Source: Arthrobacter oryzae
Lineage (GTDB): Bacteria; Actinomycetota; Actinomycetes; Actinomycetales; Micrococcaceae
DNA length: 64,000 bases
NCBI RefSeq assembly: GCF_030812315.1
Contig: NZ_JAUSSM010000002.1
Location: forward strand, 496,001 to 560,000
Direction of reading: 5' to 3'
In this document: positions 43,941 to 53,287 of the stretch, in pieces
How positions within the stretch are numbered: position 1 is the first letter of the stretch
How the letters are laid out: the number at the start of each line of letters is the position of its first letter
Position numbers and translations under genes: made by a program
The notes under the pieces: generated by a model
Told to the model about the DNA's origin: nothing
What the model saw: only the letters and a program-made list of their open reading frames with translations
Database searches by the model: none

Positions 43941-44928
43941 ATGACTCCTCTCAAGAACCAGCACCGTAAAGGCGGCCGCGTACGACGCGCCGTCGTCGCC
44001 GGGGCGGTCGCCCTCACACTCTCCGCAGGCGGGGCCACTGCGTGGGCACTGGACCGCTTTGTGGTCCAGCACGTGGAAATCTCGGACGTCTCCGCCTACC
44101 AGGCAAGCCAGGCGGGGACGACGGCAGGAACCACCAGTGATTCCACCAGCGAATCAAGCAGCACGACCGCCGTCACCACGGACACGTCCTACGTCTCTGA
44201 CAGCTCCAACATCAATATCTCCACGGTGACCACCGGCAGCGGTGACAGCACTGTCACGTACTACGTTGCCGACGTCGAACTGGATGACGCCACCACCCTC
44301 CAGTCCGCGTTCGCCAACAAACAACAGCTTCGGCGGGAACATCACCGAAACCACCTCCGCGATCGCCGAAGACAACAACGCGGTGTTCGCCATCAACGGC
44401 GACTACTACGGCTTCCGCGACACCGGCATCGTGATCCGCAACGGCGTGGTGTTCCGCGACGAAGGCGCCCGGCAGGGCCTGGCCTTCTACCGCGACGGCA
44501 CCGTCAAGGTCTACGACGAAACCGCCACCACCGCCGGGCAGCTCATGGCGGACGGCGTCTGGAACACTCTCTCGTTCGGCCCGTCCCTGCTGGACGACGG
44601 CGGGACCGCCGACGGCATCGGGGACGTGGAGGTGGACACCAACTTCGGCAACCACTCCATCCAGGGCGAGCAGCCCCGCACCGCCGTCGGCATCATCGAC
44701 GGGAACCACCTGGTGTTCGTGGTGGTGGACGGCCGCAGCCCCGGTTACAGCTCCGGCGTGACCATGACCGGTCTGGCGCAGATCATGCAGGACCTCGGCG
44801 CCACCACGGCGTACAACGTCGACGGCGGCGGATCCTCCACCACGTACTTCAACGGGGAGCTGGTCAACAACCCGCTGGGCGAAAACAAGGAACGCGGCAC
44901 CTCCGACATCCTCTACATCGCGCAGTAG
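43941..44928 (+). pseudogene. Phosphodiester glycosidase (NAGPA-like) gene, frameshifted
   Basis: The first frame encodes a basic N-terminus, a membrane helix (RRAVVAGAVALTLSAGGATA), and a Ser/Thr-rich linker. The second frame continues NNSFGGNITETTSAIAED, NAVFAINGDYYGFRDTGIVI, and NVDGGGSSTTYFNGELVN, the conserved core of phosphodiester glycosidases (NAGPA/exopolysaccharide phosphodiesterase class). The shift is an exact tandem duplication of ACAA at 44317-44324; removing one copy restores the frame. A surface-glycan processing role is inferred. It could be a sequencing error, but the error is not in a homopolymer. Confidence 0.75.
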
Positions 44929-44937
44929 GGGCCGGCC

Positions 44938-46034
44938 ATGATCATCCTGATCCCGGCCTACGAGCCGGACCAGCAACTTCCCGCCCTGGTCCGCTCCATC
45001 CGGGACGCCGAACCGTGGGCAACCGTGGTGGTGGTTGATGACGGCAGCGGCCCCGCGTACCGTGACGTGTTCGACGGCGTCAGGGCGCTCGGGTGCCACC
45101 TCATCGGCTACACGCGCAACCGCGGAAAGGGCTTCGCACTCAAGACCGGCTTTTGGCTTCATCGCGGACCACCTGCCCGGCCAGGACGTGGTCTGCGCCG
45201 ACAGCGACGGCCAGCACACCATCGTGGACATCCTTCGCGTGGCGGCCGCGGTCAGGAGTGACCCGGCACAGCCCGGCTCACCGGTCATGGTGCTGGGCAC
45301 GCGAAGCTTCACCGGCAACGTCCCGGCCCGCAGCAGGCTTGGCAACAACGCCACGAGGCTGCTCTTCACCCTGGCCACCGGCGAGCGCTTTTCCGACACG
45401 CAGACAGGCCTCCGCGGCTACCCCGCCTCCATGCTCCCCTGGCTGCGGGCCGTCCACGGCGAGCGCTACGAGTACGAGCTGAATCTCCTGCTCGAGGCCA
45501 GGCGGGCCGGCTATGCCATCGAGGGCGTGGACATCGCCACGGTATACCTGGACCACAATTCCGGGTCGCACTTCAGGCCGCTGGCGGACTCCGCCCGGAT
45601 CTATGCACCGCTGATCAAATTCCTGGCGTCCTCGTTCACGGCGTTCCTCGTGGACACCGTGATGTTCCTGATCCTCAACGCTGCCACCGACTCGCTCGTG
45701 CTTGCTGTGGTTGGCGCCCGGGCCGTGAGTTCCGCAGTCAACTTCGCAGTCAACCGCAGGCTGGTGTTCCGGCACGGCAGGGAGAAGCCTGCGGCGCAAA
45801 CGGGCGTCGGCTACTTCAGCCTGGTACTGGTGCTGCTTGCCGCCAACTTCGGGCTCATCGCGGCCTTCGAAGCGGTTTCGCTGTCCCCGTTGGCCGCCAA
45901 GATCCTTGCTGAAAATCGCCACGCTTGCCGTCAGCTACGTGGTGCAGCAGCGGTTCCTCTTCGCAAAGAGCGCTGGCAAGGCCGCCGGGAAAACAGCGGA
46001 TGAACGCGCGGAAAACACTCATATTCCGGCCTAG
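44938..46034 (+). pseudogene. GT2 glycosyltransferase-GtrA fusion gene, two frameshifts
   Basis: The first frame gives IILIPAYEPDQQLPALVRSI, VVVVDDGSG and YTRNRGKGFALKTGF, a GT2 nucleotide-sugar site. It continues as GFIADHLPGQDVVCADSDGQ with the DSD motif. The second half has four GtrA helices (SSFTAFLVDTVMFLILNA). The frame breaks at TTTT (45151-45154; TTT restores it) and at TT (45906-45907; one T restores it), and then ends ATLAVSYVVQQRFLF. The fusion would transfer a sugar to or across the membrane. Both breaks are single-base insertions, so either sequencing error or decay. Confidence 0.75.
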
Positions 46035-46109
46035 GTTCCGTCACAGCACCAGCACAGTTTGGCCGTGGATCGTAAAGACCAATCCACCCATCAGATTCCG
46101 GAGAACCCC

Positions 46110-46841
46110 ATGACACCGCTCATTCTTATTGCCGCCGACCTGGCCGCCATCAGCATCCTGACCTTCGCCCTCTACCTGCGCCGGCACCGGCGCCGCGACC
46201 TGGTGGTGTCCTACCTCGGCATGAACGTCGGCGTCATGGCCGTGGCCGCCGCACTCTCCGGATCTGCCGCCGGCGTCGGCCTGGGACTCGGCCTCTTCGG
46301 GGTGCTGTCCATCATCCGGCTCCGCTCCACCGAACTTGCCCAGCACGAGGTTGCGTACTACTTCTCCGCCCTGGCCCTTGGCCTGATCGCCGGTCTCGGG
46401 ATCGACCCCGTGTGGCTGCCGCTGGTGCTGATGGCCATGATCCTGCTGGTCATGTTTGTGGGCGACCACTCACGGGTCCTGCCGGCATACCGCCACCAGA
46501 CAGTGATCCTGGACCGTGCCATCGCCGTGGAGGAGGAACTGTACGCCCGGCTCGAAGAGGTGGTCCAGGGCAAGGTCCACTCGGCCACCGTGCAGGAGCT
46601 GGACCTCGTCAACGACAAGACAATCGTCGACGTGCGTTACGCCTACATTCCGGCAGCATTCCCCGCCGGTTCGACCGACTCCGCCGCTTTGGAATTCCCG
46701 TCAGCCGGGACAGGGGTCATGGAACCGCCAGTCCTCTCCCCGTTCCCGACGGCGGCTGCCCGCCACGCTGCGGACCCGGCGCCGGCTGTGCCTGCCGGCC
46801 GTGCGGCCGACCCCGTCCATGCCTCGGCAGCTGCGGCGTGA
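46110..46841 (+). CDS. DUF4956 membrane protein
   Basis: A 243-aa protein with four predicted helices and a C-terminal cytoplasmic domain. Conserved blocks are GLGLGLFGVLSIIRLRSTEL, HEVAYYFSALALGLIAG, and DHSRVLPAYRHQTVILDRAI. Members almost always sit beside a VTC-domain gene, as here, and are proposed partners. The start MTPLILIAADL has GGAG upstream. The last 50 residues are Ala/Pro-rich. The stop overlaps the VTC start by 4 nt (GTGA). Confidence 0.88.
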   Translation: MTPLILIAADLAAISILTFALYLRRHRRRDLVVSYLGMNVGVMAVAAALSGSAAGVGLGLGLFGVLSIIRLRSTELAQHEVAYYFSALALGLIAGLGIDPVWLPLVLMAMILLVMFVGDHSRVLPAYRHQTVILDRAIAVEEELYARLEEVVQGKVHSATVQELDLVNDKTIVDVRYAYIPAAFPAGSTDSAALEFPSAGTGVMEPPVLSPFPTAAARHAADPAPAVPAGRAADPVHASAAAA

Positions 46842-47626
46842 GCGCCCCGGTACAAGCCGGCGTCCTGGGAACCCTGCGCCTGCTGCCGCCGGTCGGGCTG
46901 GACGAACTAAATGCCGAAGCCGCGCTGCAGACCCGGGTGGACCGCAAGTACGTGGTCCCCGAGACGCTGGCACAGCAGCTCCTGGCCACGTTCGACGCCG
47001 AGGTCCGGGTGTTGGAGATGGACGGCTCCCGCTGCTTCGCCTACGACTCCGTGTACTTCGACACCGAGCAGCTGGACAGCTACCTGCTGGCAGCCCACGG
47101 CCGCCGGCGCCGCTACAAGGTCCGCACCAGGACCTATGTGGACAGCGCGATCAGCTTCCTGGAGGTCAAAACGGAAGGCGCCCGCGAGGCCACGGTCAAG
47201 GAACGCATCCCCTACGAGCTCACCGACCGCACCCGGCTGACGGCCGAAGGCCTGGACTACGTCCAGGAAACCCTCGCCGCCGCAGTGGGCGATGTGCCCT
47301 CCGGACCGCTGGGGCCCGTGCTGGAGACCCGCTACTTCCGTACCACCCTGTACCTGCCCGAATCCGGGAGCCGGGCCACCCTCGATACGGATGTCACCTG
47401 GCAGCGCCCCGGCCAGCAGGCATGGGTCCTGGACGGCGCCGTAATCCTCGAGACCAAGTCCGGATCGACGGCCGGCCCGCTGGACCGGCATCTCTGGGCC
47501 TACGGAGTGCGGCCGTCCCGGATCTCCAAGTTCGCCACCGGAATGGCGGCGCTTTGCCCGGACCTGCCGGCCAACCGCTGGAACCGGACACTGCGCCGGG
47601 ACCTGGCCCTCCGCCCCGCCGCCTGA
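46838..47626 (+). CDS. VTC-domain polyphosphate polymerase
   Basis: A 262-aa tunnel-domain (CYTH-like) protein related to VTC4, which makes polyphosphate from nucleotide triphosphate. Basic and acidic tunnel residues can be seen in RVDRKYVV, RRYKVRTRTYVDS, SFLEVKTEGAREATVKERI, TRYFRTTLYLPES and VILETKSGS. There is no membrane helix, so it may dock on DUF4956. GTG start within the upstream stop. Product and polymer remain inferred. Confidence 0.88.
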   Translation: MSAPVQAGVLGTLRLLPPVGLDELNAEAALQTRVDRKYVVPETLAQQLLATFDAEVRVLEMDGSRCFAYDSVYFDTEQLDSYLLAAHGRRRRYKVRTRTYVDSAISFLEVKTEGAREATVKERIPYELTDRTRLTAEGLDYVQETLAAAVGDVPSGPLGPVLETRYFRTTLYLPESGSRATLDTDVTWQRPGQQAWVLDGAVILETKSGSTAGPLDRHLWAYGVRPSRISKFATGMAALCPDLPANRWNRTLRRDLALRPAA

Positions 47627-47651
47627 TCCCTACACCCCCACCTGGGACGCG

Positions 47652-49015
47652 GTGTCCGAAGTGGCCGTGACCCTGGCGGAGGGCGCCAGCTCGGTGGCAT
47701 CAGGTTCGTCGGACGCTGTGAAGGTCGACGGCGACACAGTCACCATCAGCGCGGCCGGAACCTACCGCCTGAGCGGGTCACTGTCGGACGGGCAAGTAGT
47801 GGTGGCCGCTGGCGAGGAAGACGTAGTGCGCATCATCCTCGACGGCGCGGACGTAACCAGCTCCACCGGATCCCCGTTCGTGGTGCAGAGCGCCAACGAA
47901 GCAATCGTGTTCCTGGAGGACGGCACGTCCAATGCCCTAAGCGACGCTGCAACGTACGCAGACCAGGGCGAGGACGCACCCAACTCGGCGCTCTACTCCA
48001 TGGCCGACCTCACCGTCGCCGGCGCCGGCTCGCTCGCAGTGGACGTCAACTACAACGACGGCATCTCCGCCAAGGACGGCCTGGTGCTGGCAGCAGGAAC
48101 CGTGAAAGTGGACGCGGCGGACGACGGCATCGTAGGCAAGGACTACGCCGTCCTCCTCGACGGTGCCTTCCAGGTCACGGCCGGCGACGACGGCTTCACA
48201 TCGGACAACGAGGAGGACGAAGGCCGCGGCTGGGTACTCATCAACGGAGGTACCCTCAACGTGAGCGCCGGGGACGACGGCATCAAGGCGTTCAATACTC
48301 TCACCATCGCCGCCGGCACCGCCACGGTGGAGGAGTCCGAAGAAGGCCTGGAAGCCCAGCACATCGTGATGTCCGGGGGCACGGCCAACGTCACGTCCAA
48401 CGACGACGGCGTCAACGCGTCCGGCGGCAGCACCGGAACCACCGATTCGCAGGGCGGAATGGGCGGCGGCGGCATGGGGGTGGCGAGATGGCCGCGGGCG
48501 ATTACACGGTGGAAGTCACCGGCGGCTCGCTCACCATCAATTCGCAGGGCGACGGCCTGGACTCCAACGGCAACGCCACGATCAGCGGCGGCACGGTAGT
48601 GGTCAACGGACCCACCAACGACGGCAATGGCGCACTGGACGTCAACGGCGAACTCGTGGTCAACGGCGGAACCGTGGCGGCCGCGGGAAGCTCAAGCATG
48701 GCGGTCACTCCCGGAACGTCCTCATCACAGTCCGGAGTTCAGCTGACCTTCGGCTCTGCCCGGCCGGCCGGCACCACCATCCAGCTGGCGGATTCCAGCA
48801 GCGCGGTGGTGGCGACGTTCGTGACAGCGAAGCAGGCAGCTTCACTGGTCTTCACCTCCGCAGCCATCACAGCCGGTGAGGAGTACACGGTCTACACCGG
48901 CGGGACCGCCCAGGTCACTGCCGGCATCGGCGAAGGAATGCTCGACGGCGCACAACAGCAGGGCACCGTCACCGCCGGCGAATACACGGCGGCCCGAGGT
49001 CCCGGCGGCCGCTGA
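47652..49015 (+). pseudogene. Cthe_2159-type carbohydrate-binding protein, truncated and frameshifted
   Basis: A beta-helix-like repeat protein of the Cthe_2159 family (acidic-polysaccharide-binding surface proteins). Repeats such as VDVNYNDGISAKDGLVLAAG, VDAADDGIVGKDYAVLLDGA and VSAGDDGIKAFNTLTIAAG carry the Asp-Asp-Gly turns. The frame breaks in a run of five G at 48476-48480; one added G joins it to GDYTVEVTGGSLTINSQGDG. The reading also starts mid-domain (TWDAVSEVAVTLAEG) 25 nt after the VTC stop, with no signal peptide, so the 5' end is deleted. Confidence 0.75.
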
Positions 49016-49159
49016 CCGGCCCGCGGCAGGACAACGGCGGGGGACGGAGGCTTGGCCGCGTCCCCCGCCATTCCCTGCGCTGTCTTCCTGCGCGCGGCAC
49101 CCTCTACTGGGTAGACTCAGGAACTGGTTCTCCTTACTACGCTCGGAAGAGGTATTCCC

Positions 49160-49867
49160 CTGATACGAGTCATCAGCTACAACCTTCGCAAGCACGCGGC
49201 ACGCGGTGAACTGCTCGACCTTGCCCGCGACTTCGGGATAGATGCCTTGTGCCTGCAGGAGTGCGACACCACTGATTTGCCGGACACGCTGGGGCCCCTG
49301 CATCTGGCCGATTCGACCAAAGGCAACAGGCTGGGACTTGCCATCTACTACCGGATGGACCGCTTCACGGCCTTCGAAACCAACACCTTTGCCTTGAAGA
49401 AGTCACTCCACGACCGTGTCCTGGCACCTGCACACGAGCGGTTGATCGGCACGCGGGTCGTGGACAACGAAACGGACCACGAGCTGGTGATCGCCTCCTT
49501 CCACGCGGCGCCCCTGACGGCTTCCAACTCGCTGCGCCGGAAACAGATCAAGGCGGCACACGCAGAACTCCTCGGCATGGGCAGCGGACTCATGACGCTC
49601 ATGGTCGGCGACTTCAACTACCCGTTCTTCACCAAGAACCTCACCGAGCACATGAAGAATTCGGGCTACGAACTCTCGCTCAGTGACCGGCGGACCTATA
49701 CGAGGTACAAGGTATTCAAGGGGCATTTCGACTTTGCCACCTCGCTCGGGCTGGACATCGAAAGCGTTGAGACCCTTCCGCGCGGCGCGTCGGACCACCT
49801 TCCCATCCTGGTATCCGCCGAATACGGCCAGGATTCCGGCCCCATCCAGGGAACGCCTCAACCCTGA
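49160..49867 (+). CDS. Endonuclease/exonuclease/phosphatase-family hydrolase, CTG start
   Basis: A 235-aa metal-dependent hydrolase of the DNase I-like fold. Catalytic residues lie in IRVISYNLRKH, LCLQECDTTDLP, LMVGDFNYPFF and PRGASDHLPILV. The homologous start requires the codons just before IRVISYNL; no ATG, GTG or TTG is available there and CTG at 49160 lies 7 nt after GGAAGAGG. Substrate unknown, DNA repair or inositol/lipid phosphatase are possibilities. Confidence 0.8.
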   Translation: MIRVISYNLRKHAARGELLDLARDFGIDALCLQECDTTDLPDTLGPLHLADSTKGNRLGLAIYYRMDRFTAFETNTFALKKSLHDRVLAPAHERLIGTRVVDNETDHELVIASFHAAPLTASNSLRRKQIKAAHAELLGMGSGLMTLMVGDFNYPFFTKNLTEHMKNSGYELSLSDRRTYTRYKVFKGHFDFATSLGLDIESVETLPRGASDHLPILVSAEYGQDSGPIQGTPQP

Positions 49868-49894
49868 CGCCGACTACCAGCCCGGGAGGCCCCC

Positions 49895-51586
49895 TTGCGC
49901 CGCGATTGGATCCTGAAAGCCATTCCGGGCATCCAGCTGGCCCGGAGTTATCAAAGGTCCTGGCTCAAGTCTGACCTGGCAGCGGGTGCGGCATTGAGCG
50001 CCCTGCTGATTCCTGCGGGCATGGCCTACGCGGAGGCATCCGGCCTACCGGCGGTCAACGGTCTATATGCATCCGTGGTGCCTATGCTGTTTTACGCCGT
50101 TTTCGGGCCGCCGCGCGTACTCATTGTGGGGCCGGATTCTGCCCTGGTCCCCATGATTGCGGCCGCAGTCCTGCCCTTGGCGGGCCGCGAACCCTCCCGT
50201 GCGGTTGCCCTGGCCGGGGTCCTGGCCATCCTGATCGGGGTTTTCCTCATAGCGGGACGGATCTTCAGGCTGGGCTTTGTCACCGGGTTATTGTCCAAAC
50301 CGATCCGGGTGGGCTACCTCAATGGCATTGCCCTCGCCGTCATCGTCAGCCAGCTGCCCAAACTGCTCGGAATCTCGGTTCAGGGCGGTTCACTGCAGGC
50401 AAATGCCATTGCGACGGCGGAGGCGGTGTCGCGGGGTGCCACGAATCCGGTGGCACTCGTGTTCGGTGTGGCCACGGTGGCCATCATCGCTGCGGGCCGC
50501 TTCCTCCCCTGGAAAGTTCCCGGCGTGCTTCTGGCCGTTGCGGCCTCTATCGCGGCGGCCGCGGCCCTCGGCTTCAAGGATGCCATGCCGATGGTAGGAG
50601 CCCTCCCGCAGGGGCTGCCGGCGCCCGCCCTGGGCGGGGTCACCCCGGATGACGTCGTGGGACTCCTCGGTCCGGCGGCAGGCATCGCGCTCATCGCCTT
50701 CGCCGATACCTCCACGCTCTCCAAGAGCCTCGCCGGCCGCGGCGGCGTGCACACGAGCGGCAACCAGGAAATGGGTGGGCTGGGGATCGCCAACGTGGCC
50801 AGCGGGCTGCTCGGCGGGTTCCCGGTGTGTGGCAGTTCGTCACGGACACCGACCGCGCTCCAAGCCGGGGCGCGAACTCCCCTCAGCGGCATCGTCGCGG
50901 CCGCACTGGTGGTCGTCTTCATGGTGGCCGCGCCGGGGGTCACCGCCTTCCTGCCCACCACCACGCTGGCCGCCGTCGTGATCGTGGCGGCCGCGTCCCT
51001 GGTCGACGTGAAAACCCTCCTTCGGCTGGTCAGGATGAGCCGGATGGAAACGGCGCTCCTCCTGACCACGTTCCTCGGCGTCGCCTTCGTCGGCGTGCTG
51101 CAGGGCATCGTCATAGCCATCGCACTGTCCCTGATCGCGTTCATCCGGAGGGCATGGGATCCTTACCGAACCGAACTGGCAAGCCTTGAGGACGTCCCGG
51201 GCTACCACGACATCGGCAGGCATCCGGAAGGCCTGCGCGTCCCTGGACTGGTGATCGCCCGCTTTGACGCTCCGCTCTTTTTTGCCAACGGTGAGGTGTT
51301 TGCCGAACACATCCGCAACCTCGTGGCCGACGCCCCTGGGCCGGTGAAATGCGTCATTGTGGCGTCCGAGGCCATCACTGACCTGGACACCACCGCTCTT
51401 GACTATCTTGTGGAGCTCGACGACGAACTGGCAAGCCAGGGCATCAGCCTGGTCTTTGCGGAGTTGAAAGGTCCGGTCAAGGACCGCCTGATCAAGTTCG
51501 GCGTGAGCAGCCGGTTCGGTCCCGACCATTTCTTTCCCACGGTCAACAACGCGGTGAAAAGCTATAAGCGGACGTTCGGGCTCTAA
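49895..51586 (+). CDS. SulP-family anion transporter with STAS domain
   Basis: A 563-aa inner-membrane transporter for sulfate, bicarbonate or related anions. SulP signatures are LLIPAGMAYAEASGLPAVNG with LYASVVP, and the family block GFPVCGSSSRTPTALQAG. About 10-12 helices precede a cytoplasmic STAS domain from about residue 430 (LVIARFDAPLFFANGEVFAE, EAITDLDTTALDYLVEL). TTG start after GGGAGG. Substrate not readable. Confidence 0.9.
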   Translation: MRRDWILKAIPGIQLARSYQRSWLKSDLAAGAALSALLIPAGMAYAEASGLPAVNGLYASVVPMLFYAVFGPPRVLIVGPDSALVPMIAAAVLPLAGREPSRAVALAGVLAILIGVFLIAGRIFRLGFVTGLLSKPIRVGYLNGIALAVIVSQLPKLLGISVQGGSLQANAIATAEAVSRGATNPVALVFGVATVAIIAAGRFLPWKVPGVLLAVAASIAAAAALGFKDAMPMVGALPQGLPAPALGGVTPDDVVGLLGPAAGIALIAFADTSTLSKSLAGRGGVHTSGNQEMGGLGIANVASGLLGGFPVCGSSSRTPTALQAGARTPLSGIVAAALVVVFMVAAPGVTAFLPTTTLAAVVIVAAASLVDVKTLLRLVRMSRMETALLLTTFLGVAFVGVLQGIVIAIALSLIAFIRRAWDPYRTELASLEDVPGYHDIGRHPEGLRVPGLVIARFDAPLFFANGEVFAEHIRNLVADAPGPVKCVIVASEAITDLDTTALDYLVELDDELASQGISLVFAELKGPVKDRLIKFGVSSRFGPDHFFPTVNNAVKSYKRTFGL

Positions 51587-53287
51587 CTATGCCGAAGCCA
51601 GCGGGATCACCTCTACGCGGGATCCGGGGCCTGTGACCACCAGGACCCGGTCCGCGGCGACGCCGTCCAGTGCACGGGCCAGCTGGTCGGGCAGCTCATC
51701 GGCTCCTCCCTCCATTGCATCGGAGGGCGTTGCGTCGGAGGGCGTTGCGTCGGAGGGCCCGGCATCGGCCTTCCTCCAGACGGTGACACTCGCGCCCGTG
51801 ACCTCGGCCGCTACCCGGACCAGCGGTTCCGGGTCGCCGGCGGTCACCAGGATCACCCTCCCTACGGTCCGTTTCCGCGCGGGCATGGCATCAGCCGCGA
51901 GGGCACGGTCGTGCCGCCACACGGCGAAGTGGTAGCCGGCTGCGAGTCCGGTTGCCACGAGCAGGCCGAGGGGTGCGCGGGTCCGCTCCACCAGGCTTCC
52001 ACGTGAGGCGTCGTCGAGCATGAATTCAAAGACCCGGTATCCGATCACCAGGAGGGTGATGACGGCGACCACCGCGCTCAGGCCAAAGACCGCGATGAGG
52101 TAGACACGCCGTCCCCGCCGCCCAAGCTCTGACGGTTCCGGCGGGACCCCGGGCTTCCAGGTGAGCCACCACAGCGGACCTCCGACCGCCAGGGCACTGA
52201 TGCCACCCAGCAGCAGCGTCCTCGTGCCGCCGCCGGCCAGCGGAGTGGCCGCGATGCCGAGCGCGGAATTGACCACGATGCCGATGCCGGTGGCAGCGGC
52301 GGCAAGGGCAACCCCGGAGGTCACCAGCTTGGCCGACTGCAGTGTTGCTTCGGACCGTCCCGGCGCGACGGTACGGTGGTAGGCCCAGACCAGGGAACCC
52401 ACTGCGCCCGCCGCTATGGCTGCGCCCAGCGGTTCCAGGATTTCGCTGACGGGGTCCGTGCGGTCAAAGGCAAGCCGTAGGAGGATAAACAGGACCGTGC
52501 CGATGCCGGCGAGCGCCAGGACGATCGCTCCGAGGATCCCGACCACCACCAGCCCGACATCGGCAAAACCTGTTTTCAGCCGGCGTCCGCCTTCGCGGAT
52601 CCAATGCCACCACCAGATGGCCCCGCCGCCGGCGGCCCAGACAAGCGATTGCAGCACGGACCTCCACCATGGATCCCCGATAGAAGCTGACGCGGTGAAG
52701 CCACGGATCGCGGTGTCCAGGAGCGTTGCCATCGCCGTGACGGTGCCGCCCACACCGATAATGAGCCCGAAGACTGCCCCCACCACGGTGGGCACGTCCG
52801 GCATGAGCACGGGGCTCTTGCGCGGATGGCGCCACATCCAGCGGTGCCACGCCAACACGCCTGCCCAGACAAGCCCGTTGGACAGTGAAAGTTGCCACCC
52901 CTGCCATTCGGCTCCGACGACGGCGGCCAGGGCACCGAGCAACCATGCTGCTGCCGTGATGAGTGCGACCGCGTACATGAGGGTCAGGTACAGCCCCCAG
53001 CCCACAGACTGGCGCTCCATGACGTCGCCGAGCCGGCGCCAGACGAACCACCAGAGAGCGGCTGCCATGGGGCCGCCTATCAGCGTGAATGCGAGCGAAC
53101 GGGCCAAGCCGGCCACGTCACCCGCCACGAGCACGGTACCCGCGCCCAGCAGCCTTCCCAACAGGCCGCTAAGGCCTATCGCAGCAACCACCACCAGGGC
53201 GAACAGCAGCGTGTAGACAATGAGGCGGCGGACAGTGGGCTGGGCGGACCCGGCAGCCGGTGCCGGCACTGTCCGGGCGGCGCTCAC
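51587..53287 (-). CDS. DUF5671 multi-pass membrane protein
   Basis: A 566-aa protein with about 12 hydrophobic helices arranged as two or more DUF5671 units (each with tryptophan-rich WWFVWRRLGDVM or WWHWIREGGRRLKTG). A soluble C-terminal domain begins about residue 470 and includes a short SDATP tandem repeat. Function unknown. The GTG start overlaps the preceding stop. The stop codon abuts the convergent SulP stop with no spacer. Confidence 0.78.
   Translation of the reverse strand: MSAARTVPAPAAGSAQPTVRRLIVYTLLFALVVVAAIGLSGLLGRLLGAGTVLVAGDVAGLARSLAFTLIGGPMAAALWWFVWRRLGDVMERQSVGWGLYLTLMYAVALITAAAWLLGALAAVVGAEWQGWQLSLSNGLVWAGVLAWHRWMWRHPRKSPVLMPDVPTVVGAVFGLIIGVGGTVTAMATLLDTAIRGFTASASIGDPWWRSVLQSLVWAAGGGAIWWWHWIREGGRRLKTGFADVGLVVVGILGAIVLALAGIGTVLFILLRLAFDRTDPVSEILEPLGAAIAAGAVGSLVWAYHRTVAPGRSEATLQSAKLVTSGVALAAAATGIGIVVNSALGIAATPLAGGGTRTLLLGGISALAVGGPLWWLTWKPGVPPEPSELGRRGRRVYLIAVFGLSAVVAVITLLVIGYRVFEFMLDDASRGSLVERTRAPLGLLVATGLAAGYHFAVWRHDRALAADAMPARKRTVGRVILVTAGDPEPLVRVAAEVTGASVTVWRKADAGPSDATPSDATPSDAMEGGADELPDQLARALDGVAADRVLVVTGPGSRVEVIPLASA
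51717..51761 (-). repeat. 15-bp tandem repeat inside the DUF5671 gene
   Basis: Three units of GCRTCGGAGGGCSYK, about 15 bp each, encode Ser-Asp-Ala-Thr-Pro repeats on the minus strand. The length is in frame, so copy number changes would keep the protein intact. Confidence 0.8.

Noticed and set aside
44242..44928. Programmed frameshift in the glycosidase gene
   Set aside because: The break is an exact ACAA duplication, not a slippery heptamer with a downstream structure, so simple mutation is more likely.
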